Source of the DNA: Pseudomonas yamanorum
Lineage (GTDB): Bacteria; Pseudomonadota; Gammaproteobacteria; Pseudomonadales; Pseudomonadaceae
Length of the DNA stretch: 64,000 nucleotides
Reading direction: 5' to 3'
NCBI RefSeq assembly: GCF_900105735.1
Contig: NZ_LT629793.1
Location: 5,084,001-5,148,000, forward strand
Notes under the pieces: generated by a model
Seen by the model: only the letters and a program-made list of their open reading frames with translations
Told to the model about the DNA's origin: nothing
Databases searched by the model: none
Position numbers and translations under genes: made by a program
Part shown: positions 26,275 to 32,561 of the stretch, piece by piece
How positions within the stretch are numbered: the stretch's first letter is position 1
Layout of the letters: every line of letters starts with the position of its first letter

Positions 26275-27702
26275 TTAAATTCGAAAGCCGGTGTAGTTTT
26301 CTGCCCACTTCTGTTGCGCAGCCAACGCCACCTTCAACCGCCCAATCTGCTCCCTGACCCGCTCCGGCGCCGTACCACCCCAACCACTGCGCGCCGCAAT
26401 CGCCGCTTCCAGGGTCAGGCACTCACGTACTTCCGGCGTCAGCCGCGTATCCACCTCCGCCAACAACGCCGGCGAGGCTTCCCACAATTCAATCTCATGC
26501 TTCTCACAGGCCTGCACCAAGGCGCCGGTAATCTCGTGGGCCTCCTTGAACGGCACGCCGCGAGTGGCCAACCAATCCGCCACCTCCGTCGCCAGGGTGA
26601 AACCCATCGGCGCCTGACGCCGCAGCTCTTCCACCTGCACCTTCATCGTCGCGACCATCCCGGCCATCGCCGGCAGCACCAGCAGCAAGGTATCCACGCT
26701 GTCCAACACACTGTGCTTGTCTTCACTCAAATCGCGGTTGTACGACAGCGGCAACGACTTGAGCGTGGACATCAACCCGGTCAGGTTGCCAATCAAGCGC
26801 CCGGCTTTACCCCGCGCCAGTTCGGCAATGTCCGGGTTCTTCTTCTGCGGCATGATCGAGCTACCGGTGGCGTAGGCATCGTCCAACTGCACCCAGCGAA
26901 ACTGCCGCGACGACCACAGGCAAAACTCCTCCGACAGCCGCGAAATATTCACCCCGAGCATGCCCGCCACAAACAGAAACTCCGCCACGTGGTCACGACT
27001 GGCTACAGCGTCGATAGAGTTTTCGCACGGCCCGGTGTAACCCATCTCCTTGGCCGAATGCTCCGGCTGGCGCGCAATCGCCGAGCCCGCCATCGCCGCA
27101 GCACCCAACGGCGACAACGCCGTACGCGCGTCCCAATCCACCAGGCGCTGCACATCCCGCAGCATCGATTGCGCATGCGCCAGCAAGTGATGGGCGAACA
27201 CAATCGGCTGCGCCTGCTGCAAGTGGGTGAAACCCGGGCAGATGCTCTCGATATGCTGCTCGGCCTGGTCCACCAGCGCCTGCTGCAACCCCAACACCTC
27301 GGTGGTGATGGTGCGCGCGTGATCCCGCAGGAACAGGCGCAAATCGTTGGCCGTCTGGTCATTACGCGAACGCCCGGCGCGCAACTTGCCGCCCAGGGCG
27401 CCCAAGCGCTCGGTCAACACCCGCTCGATGAAGGTGTGCACATCCTCGTCATCCAGCGTCGGGTGCAGGCGGTCGGCGGCAAAGTCCTCACCGATGCGGT
27501 CCAGCGCTTCCAGGGTGCGCAAGGTTTCCGACTCATCCAGCAACCCGGCGCGCTGCAACTCACGGGCATGGGCCCGGGAGCCGGCCAGGTCGTAGGGCGT
27601 CAGGCGAAAATAGCGCTCGGGGCAACGGGACAGCGCCGCCAAAGCAGCGGACGGGCCGGACTTGAAACGAGCACCCCAGAGGCGATCGGTGGGCTGAGAC
27701 AT
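26275..27702 (-). CDS. Argininosuccinate lyase family protein (paralogue beside an ABC transporter)
   Basis: About 475 residues from the ATG at 27702, which has AGGAAC upstream. The aspartase/fumarase superfamily signature GSSIMPQKKNPD is intact, as are the N-terminal ASL motifs (GARFKSGPS, AGRSRNDQ, FTHLQQAQP). The biosynthetic argH of Pseudomonas normally lies elsewhere, near algR-hemC. This copy heads a transport operon and has a divergent LysR regulator, so a catabolic role is likely: releasing fumarate from an imported aspartate or N-succinyl compound. The superfamily also contains EDDS lyase, which splits such compounds. The enzyme family is certain, the substrate inferred. Confidence 0.8.
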   Translation of the reverse strand: MSQPTDRLWGARFKSGPSAALAALSRCPERYFRLTPYDLAGSRAHARELQRAGLLDESETLRTLEALDRIGEDFAADRLHPTLDDEDVHTFIERVLTERLGALGGKLRAGRSRNDQTANDLRLFLRDHARTITTEVLGLQQALVDQAEQHIESICPGFTHLQQAQPIVFAHHLLAHAQSMLRDVQRLVDWDARTALSPLGAAAMAGSAIARQPEHSAKEMGYTGPCENSIDAVASRDHVAEFLFVAGMLGVNISRLSEEFCLWSSRQFRWVQLDDAYATGSSIMPQKKNPDIAELARGKAGRLIGNLTGLMSTLKSLPLSYNRDLSEDKHSVLDSVDTLLLVLPAMAGMVATMKVQVEELRRQAPMGFTLATEVADWLATRGVPFKEAHEITGALVQACEKHEIELWEASPALLAEVDTRLTPEVRECLTLEAAIAARSGWGGTAPERVREQIGRLKVALAAQQKWAENYTGFRI

Positions 27703-27964
27703 GGTGTTCCTCACGCTTGTTTTTAGAAGTGACAAGCCCGGTGGACGTGGCTTGGCCTTATGGATTCGGAGGGCAGTAGCAAAACGAAAAGTCCTGATCG
27801 AAGTGTCAGGTTTTTATGGGCGTTAAAGCAGCCGGTAAAAGCTGTTCAACCCGCTATATTCAAGGTTGCCAAGGGCGGTTAAGTATGTTCATTATTGCCG
27901 CCCGGCGATGTTCATGGAGTAGGTCAAAGCCTGTTGAAGATGGCACTTGAGGTCAACACGTATT

Positions 27965-28924
27965 ATGGAAACCCCACTTTCCAATTCTGGAAACATACCG
28001 CCAAAACCCGGCACAAGACCTCCGCTGCAACTCAGCGGCCTGGACTTCAAATTGCTGCGGGTGTTCAAGGCTGTGGTCGAAGCGGGCGGCTTCAGCGCGG
28101 CGCAGAATGAGCTGAATGTGGGCCTGGCGGCAATCAGCAAGCAGATTTCCGACCTCGAAATTCGCATCGGCATGCGCCTGTGTACGCGAGGGCGGGAAGG
28201 GTTTGGCCTGACCGAAGAAGGAAAATTAGTCTATCAAGCGTCCATTGAATTATTTGCCTCGGTAGACAGTTTCAGAGACAAGCTTAGTTCGGCACAGAAC
28301 GAACTGATCGGCGACCTTAGTGTGGGCGTTATTGATAACACCGTCTCTGACGTTAATTCGCCGCTGATTAAAGCGCTGGGGAAATTACATACAGAATCGC
28401 CAAAAATAAGATTACGCCTGCATGCCTCCCAACTGGACGAAGTTGAACGTGGGGTGGTGGAAGGGCGGCTGATTGTCGGCATCGTCCCGGTGTACCAGCG
28501 GCGGGAAGAATTCGATTATTTCCCGCTGTACGAAGAAAAGTCCCACGCGTACTGCGCCGTCGGACATCCGCTGTTTGAAGCGAGTGACATCAACGCAGAT
28601 GTGTTGCGCCAGCACGAAGTGGTCAACCATCGTTACGCGATCCACAGCGACAAGGCCAACTTCGTCAGCTACGACAGCCAGTCCGCCTCAGCCTCCCAGG
28701 TAGAAGCCGTGGCCATCCTCATCCTCACCGGCCGCTTCCTGGGCTTCCTCCCCGAACACTACGCCGCGCCGCTGGTGAGGGAAGGGCGCCTGTGCGTGTT
28801 ATGCCCGGAGCAGATCCACCTGAGCACACCGTTCAACCTCATCCTGCGCCACAACGCCCCACGAAGCCCGCTGGTCAAAGCCTTCGCAACGGCACTCGGC
28901 GTGGATCTCAAAGCGCCAATCTAA
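27965..28924 (+). CDS. LysR-family transcriptional regulator of the lyase/ABC operon
   Basis: About 319 residues from the ATG at 27965, with GAGG 12 nt upstream. After a Pro-rich leader of about 25 residues comes the winged HTH (LDFKLLRVFKAVVEAGGFSAAQNELNVGLAAISKQISDLEIRIG) and a complete effector domain. It is divergent from the argH-like gene with 262 bp between starts. No other + strand target is near, so the ABC/lyase operon is its probable regulon. Confidence 0.87.
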   Translation: METPLSNSGNIPPKPGTRPPLQLSGLDFKLLRVFKAVVEAGGFSAAQNELNVGLAAISKQISDLEIRIGMRLCTRGREGFGLTEEGKLVYQASIELFASVDSFRDKLSSAQNELIGDLSVGVIDNTVSDVNSPLIKALGKLHTESPKIRLRLHASQLDEVERGVVEGRLIVGIVPVYQRREEFDYFPLYEEKSHAYCAVGHPLFEASDINADVLRQHEVVNHRYAIHSDKANFVSYDSQSASASQVEAVAILILTGRFLGFLPEHYAAPLVREGRLCVLCPEQIHLSTPFNLILRHNAPRSPLVKAFATALGVDLKAPI

Positions 28925-28970
28925 CGAACTCACACCACCCTTAGAACCTACAGAGATCCCCTGTGGGAGC

Positions 28971-29007
28971 TGTCGAGCTTTAGCGAGGCTGCGATGGCAT
29001 CGACTCG
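28971..29007 (+). repeat. Single REP-like element (GTGGGAGCTGTCGAGC type)
   Basis: TGTGGGAGCTGTCGAGC followed by TTTAGCGAGGCTGCGATGGC is a third REP variant found in fluorescent pseudomonads. Only one arm is present and no inverted partner is seen nearby, so it looks like a decayed or solo element between convergent genes. Confidence 0.65.
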
Positions 29008-29078
29008 GTTTCCCTGTCCTACCGAACCCTCAGCATCACCCCTGCACTCGACCCCTAGCACCCCATGCTAGTGCGCGA

Positions 29079-29732
29079 TCACCGCAGTTGTTTGCGCTTC
29101 TTCTTCGCATGAAAATGCCGAAAATGCGCATCCTGCGCCGCCGCCAACAACTCCCGATCCCCGCGCGTATCCCCCCAGGCCCTGAGCCGATACTCCCCCA
29201 GATCCCCATAAACCGCCTCAAGCCGAAGCACCTTATTCTCACACCGGCAATTATTCCCCGTGAGCTTGCCCGTCAACACCCCGTCCACCACCTCAAGCTC
29301 AGTACCGATCAACCGGATCCCAAGCCGATCCGCAAACGGCTGCAACACCAACGCCGGCGACGCCGAACACAGCGTCACCACCGCCCCGGACTTCACCTCA
29401 TCGGCCACCGATTGCAGCCCTGTTGGCCGCATCAACTTGTTCCAATACGCCTGGCAATACGCTTCAGCCTTCTGCTGAACCCAAGCCTTGTCCACGCCGG
29501 TCATAAAGGTGCGGATCAACTGCGCCTTGAGCTCATCACGGCTAATGACCCGCAACACAAACTGCGCGCCAGGCACCGCCAGCTTCACCATCCTGCGCAT
29601 GAACTCGCCTTTACCAAAGGCGAACTTCAGGAACGGCACGAAGCTGTCGTGGTGGGTCAGGGTGCCGTCGAAGTCAAAGACGGAGAGTACTTTGGCATCC
29701 AAGGGGCCGGATTCGAGCATGTCTGGGTTCAC
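29079..29732 (-). CDS. HAD-superfamily (subclass IB) phosphatase
   Basis: A 217-residue enzyme with HAD motif I FDFDGTLT at about residues 18-25, motif II LCSASPALVL and the motif III/IV region WGDTRGDRELL. This matches SerB-like HAD-IB hydrolases that act on small phosphate esters. The frame starts with GTG at 29732; ATG at 29720 is an alternative. The C-terminus is strongly basic (HAKKKRKQLR). It marks the left boundary of the island that follows. Confidence 0.87.
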   Translation of the reverse strand: MNPDMLESGPLDAKVLSVFDFDGTLTHHDSFVPFLKFAFGKGEFMRRMVKLAVPGAQFVLRVISRDELKAQLIRTFMTGVDKAWVQQKAEAYCQAYWNKLMRPTGLQSVADEVKSGAVVTLCSASPALVLQPFADRLGIRLIGTELEVVDGVLTGKLTGNNCRCENKVLRLEAVYGDLGEYRLRAWGDTRGDRELLAAAQDAHFRHFHAKKKRKQLR

Positions 29733-29791
29733 GGGCGGGTCTCGGTCCTATCTCGTAATTTTGGTAATACATCAGTTGTGACCACAGAAGT

Positions 29792-30505
29792 TTACTCTTC
29801 TTTCAATCTTTCGATTTTCGAGTAAAGCCCTTTGGTGAAGTCACCGCGGTCACTTGATCGGTGACACCGCTGATGGCAATTGGGGCACAAGGCTACAGCA
29901 TTGGTGATGCGATCCGAACCCTTCTGGGCGAGGTGCTTGACGTGATGTACTTCAAGAAATGGCATGCCATCCACCTCGAAGGGAGCGTTTGAGCCGCAGC
30001 CTTCGCAGATGCCATTGGCTTCTTTCAGTACCCAGGCGCGCACCTTCGGGTCGCGAACGAAGGCGGTGCTGACGGTTGACACTTTCTGCGGTTGGGCAAT
30101 GCCATCCGGTAACTTATGGAAAGGTTGCTGCTGCAGTTTGGATGCGCGGCGGATAAGCGTTTGCTCGTCTGCCGTTTGGGCGGCGTCTTCGGATTCGAAT
30201 ACACCGTGCGATGCAAGCGCTTGGCGGATGCGTTGCTCTACGCCTGAGCCCACGTTCTTCGCAGGTTTATAGCCCTCGATACGGTCCCAGCCCATACGCA
30301 CGAGAACAGTAGAGATATTTTGCATACGGAATTCGATGGAGCCCTTAGCGCGCCCTGCCACCGGGCCTTCACGCAGCATACGGTTTTCGAGTGCTTTGTT
30401 GAAAGGCTGGCCGTTTTTTTCCCACGCCAACATCTTCAAATAGGCCTCGACCGCCGCAGCCAACTCCGAGTCATTCCAGTCCGTTTTGTCTTTCGTAATA
30501 TCCAT
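29792..30505 (-). CDS. HNH endonuclease, McrA-like
   Basis: A 237-residue protein. The C-terminal HNH domain is intact: CEGC (Cys167, Cys170), the catalytic EVHHVKHL pair (His187-His188), Asn202 in RITNAVALCPNCH, a second zinc pair (Cys207, Cys210) and His211. The N-terminal 130 residues form a separate region (LREGPVAGRAKGSIEFRMQNIS) of the kind found before HNH domains in McrA-type modified-DNA restriction enzymes. It is the first gene of the island next to nrdB. Restriction of modified or foreign DNA is inferred; a homing-type role is possible but no intron is present. Confidence 0.82.
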   Translation of the reverse strand: MDITKDKTDWNDSELAAAVEAYLKMLAWEKNGQPFNKALENRMLREGPVAGRAKGSIEFRMQNISTVLVRMGWDRIEGYKPAKNVGSGVEQRIRQALASHGVFESEDAAQTADEQTLIRRASKLQQQPFHKLPDGIAQPQKVSTVSTAFVRDPKVRAWVLKEANGICEGCGSNAPFEVDGMPFLEVHHVKHLAQKGSDRITNAVALCPNCHQRCHRSSDRGDFTKGLYSKIERLKEE

Positions 30506-30512
30506 ACAGCCG

Positions 30513-30533
30513 CCGAGGGTAGAAAACCCTCGG
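30513..30533. repeat. Hairpin between Bro-N and HNH genes
   Basis: CCGAGGGT-AGAAA-ACCCTCGG, an 8-bp perfect stem in the 5' region of the HNH gene and downstream of the Bro-N gene. It could be a terminator for the Bro-N transcript or a leader structure; there is no T-run. Confidence 0.45.
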
Positions 30534-30561
30534 ACGATACTGAGTAGCCATTATTGCGTCT

Positions 30562-30575
30562 ACGAAATTTCCTAC
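30562..30575. repeat. Left copy of 14-bp inverted repeat flanking the Bro-N unit
   Basis: ACGAAATTTCCTAC; its exact reverse complement GTAGGAAATTTCGT lies at 31557-31570. The two copies enclose the Bro-N gene and its coupled small ORF. On its inner side similarity continues with mismatches for about six bases. Confidence 0.7.
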
Positions 30576-30604
30576 GTATCTGTGGGATTTGGCGGTCACC
30601 TACA

Positions 30605-31135
30605 TTAGTAAAGTCGCTGGTTCATCCGGAAAGGTTGAGTGAGCTTTCGCCACCACGGAGTTTTCGCTGCCTCTCTCCGATAGGTTCGATTCACTAACAA
30701 ATACGGCATATCCCGAAGCCGTATCCAACCTTCATCCTGCCAATGCAGCAGGTTCAACGACATCTCTGGCCAATCCAACATGCTCAATAGTGGCCGCTCC
30801 ACCGATAGGGACTGACGCTCGTCCCGCAAGGTTGGAACCACTTCGTGAGTGAGCCAGCTACGTAGTAGTCGATTCCCGGGTGTGTAGTGATAGACCAGCA
30901 ATGCGTAAACACCGGACTCGCTGATCATCAGCATTTCTTCCGGTTGACCGTGGAACAGTAGTTTTATGATTTTTCGTTGATCTTCATCAAGCTTGCGAGT
31001 CGTTCGCTCATCCAAATACCACCCCATCAAACGCCCAAGGTCTCGGGCGCAGAACCAGGGTTGGTTTTCCAGGAGGAGGCTGTGCAGAGGGAGGTTATGA
31101 CGGGTAAAGACGGTAGGTAGAAAGGGATCAGGCAT
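30605..31135 (-). CDS. Bro-N domain protein (phage antirepressor-like)
   Basis: A 176-residue protein. The N-terminal Bro-N domain is clear: LENQPWFCARDLGRLMGW, then MLMISESGVYALLVYHYTPGNRLLRSWLTHEVVPTLR. Bro-N is the DNA-binding part of phage and viral antirepressors. The C-terminal 60 residues (LLSMLDWPEMSLNLLHWQDEGWIRLRDMPYL) are not the usual KilAC or ANT domain. The ribosome-binding site GGAGGTG is very strong and overlaps the end of the preceding small ORF; TAATG joins the two genes. No other phage gene is present, so this is an isolated cassette rather than a prophage. Confidence 0.85.
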   Translation of the reverse strand: MPDPFLPTVFTRHNLPLHSLLLENQPWFCARDLGRLMGWYLDERTTRKLDEDQRKIIKLLFHGQPEEMLMISESGVYALLVYHYTPGNRLLRSWLTHEVVPTLRDERQSLSVERPLLSMLDWPEMSLNLLHWQDEGWIRLRDMPYLLVNRTYRREAAKTPWWRKLTQPFRMNQRLY

Positions 31136-31338
31136 TACACACCTCCGAGTCGGAGCGTGTTAGCGAAATGGCGCAGGTGTGAATGATCTTTGCAGGAGGC
31201 GCAAGGTATCCAGGCATTTCCGTTACCTCTGGTTGCTTTCTTAGGGCATGCGTTATGGGTGTCGGGAGCTAAGAAACCCACCAGAGACGGGCCGGACATA
31301 TTCCCCTTTCGGGTCTTGTATTCGCCCACTCCCGACAT
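31135..31338 (-). CDS. Small protein translationally coupled to the Bro-N gene
   Basis: A 67-codon frame whose TAA overlaps the Bro-N ATG by one base (TAATG), which supports real translation. The product has a C-x2-C-x-x-H-S pattern (CASCKDHSHLRHFAN) and ends LRLGGV. The N-terminus is basic and low in structure, and the ribosome-binding site of its own ATG is weak. I do not recognise a family. It could be a small DNA- or zinc-binding partner or mainly a leader that sets Bro-N translation. Confidence 0.45.
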   Translation of the reverse strand: MSGVGEYKTRKGNMSGPSLVGFLAPDTHNACPKKATRGNGNAWIPCASCKDHSHLRHFANTLRLGGV

Positions 31339-31697
31339 AACGGGGATTTTTTCACAGGCGTAGAGAAACCGCTGGCGAAAAAAAGCCGCATGGCTGTCGG
31401 GTGCGGAGGACCGCTCTGGTTCATCGAGTTTCTTAGGCTCGGGGGAGAGCCTATGTTTTAGATATCAGCCGGTCAAGTCCCCGTGCCATACGTCGTGGTA
31501 ATGGCATAACGCCGCTGCAATGATCGAAGTCTTTTGATAGAGTGCAAAAGACGTATGTAGGAAATTTCGTTGGTGCCAGTCGAAATTTCAAAAAAGGGCT
31601 TTAGAAAGCCGAAGTGGAGGGTTTGCATGCTTTTGTAGGAGCATATGAATTCAGCTTTTGAGTTTTAAAGGATATTAAATTCAATAGTTAACTCAGC
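31339..31697. other. Intergenic region between the divergent Bro-N unit and the methyltransferase operon
   Basis: No gene is seen in these 359 bases. The left part is GC-rich and the right part (from about 31540) abruptly AT-rich, marking the edge of the transferred segment. It holds a hairpin TAGGCTC-GGGGGA-GAGCCTA (31434-31453), the right 14-bp inverted repeat (31557-31570), a second partial copy CGAAATTTC (31581-31589) and a small hairpin GGCTTT-AG-AAAGCC (31597-31610). Promoters for both flanking units must lie here, but no convincing -35/-10 pair was identified. Confidence 0.6.
31557..31570. repeat. Right copy of 14-bp inverted repeat flanking the Bro-N unit
   Basis: GTAGGAAATTTCGT, the exact complement of 30562-30575, lying 219 bp upstream of the small ORF's start. 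The enclosed unit is about 1.0 kb. Confidence 0.7.
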
Positions 31698-32561
31698 GTG
31701 GTAAGGGAATTGCCTGATATAGAGATTAAGGAAGTTAGAATTTTACCCACCAAAGGAGCTTCAACTCCTCTGATAAGGTGGCCCGGTGGTAAACGCGCGT
31801 TAGTTTCAAAGATAACGAGCAAATTTCCGGAAAATTTTAATAGGTATTACGAACCGTTTTTTGGAGGCGGGGCTATTTTTTTTGCGATAGCTCCCGAAAA
31901 TGCAGCGCTCTCAGATATCAACTCCGACCTTATTAATGCCTATGCAATGGTTCGGGATAGGCCCGGTGAGCTGATTAGTGAACTTGAGAATTATGAGAAT
32001 TCTGAAGGTTTTTATTATGAGGTTAGAGCAAGCAGGCCGTCCGATATAATTAAAAAATCTGCTCGATTGCTATATCTGACAAGGTTGTCTTTTAATGGCA
32101 TATATAGAGTGAATTTAAATGGGGATTTTAACGTCCCGTATGGAAAAAAACATCACCTTAGTGCTTTCGATTTGACGAAGCTGTTGGAGACGAGTGAAGC
32201 CCTCAAAGGAGTAAGCTTGAGTGTCGCTGATTTTGAACTGGCGACAGAATCAGCAAGGTCGGGTGATTTAGTATATTTTGATCCGCCTTATACTGTGGCT
32301 CACGCTAATAACGGTTTTGTTAAATATAACGAAAATATATTTTCTTGGGCGGATCAAGTTCGTCTTGCCGAACATGCAAGGACCCTGGCGGCGCGAGGGT
32401 GCTTTGTTGCTGTAAGTAACGCCGATCATGTTTCGGTCGATGCCTTGTATGGCGACTTTAATAAAATGATGATTGAGCGGTTTTCTGTAATTGCTGCATC
32501 TAGCGCGTTCAGGCGACAAATAACGGAATGTTTGTATTTTCTTGGGGGGGATTTCTCTTGA
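31698..32561 (+). CDS. DNA adenine-N6 methyltransferase, D12 (Dam/DpnII) class
   Basis: A 287-residue methyltransferase starting at GTG 31698, the first start codon after an in-frame TAA at 31689; no good ribosome-binding site is seen. The D12 class layout is complete: RWPGGKR at 27-33, the AdoMet-binding EPFFGGG at 52-58, a long target-recognition region containing RLSFNGIYRVN, and the catalytic DPPY at 195-198 (YFDPPYT). It should methylate adenine in a short DNA site; the site cannot be read from the sequence. The gene is AT-rich compared with the chromosome. It overlaps the next gene by four bases (TTGA), so both act together. Confidence 0.93.
   Translation: MVRELPDIEIKEVRILPTKGASTPLIRWPGGKRALVSKITSKFPENFNRYYEPFFGGGAIFFAIAPENAALSDINSDLINAYAMVRDRPGELISELENYENSEGFYYEVRASRPSDIIKKSARLLYLTRLSFNGIYRVNLNGDFNVPYGKKHHLSAFDLTKLLETSEALKGVSLSVADFELATESARSGDLVYFDPPYTVAHANNGFVKYNENIFSWADQVRLAEHARTLAARGCFVAVSNADHVSVDALYGDFNKMMIERFSVIAASSAFRRQITECLYFLGGDFS

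Noticed and set aside
31434..31453. Hairpin with G-rich loop that might be a CsrA-binding small RNA
   Set aside because: Only one such loop, no promoter or terminator around it; insufficient for an RNA gene call.
32528..32557. ATG start for the DGQHR protein inside the methyltransferase gene
   Set aside because: The TTG at 32558 is preceded by a G-rich run at proper distance and gives the common 4-bp overlap; the extra ten residues (MFVFSWGGFL) mirror the methyltransferase's last codons. Not decisive, so kept as an alternative.
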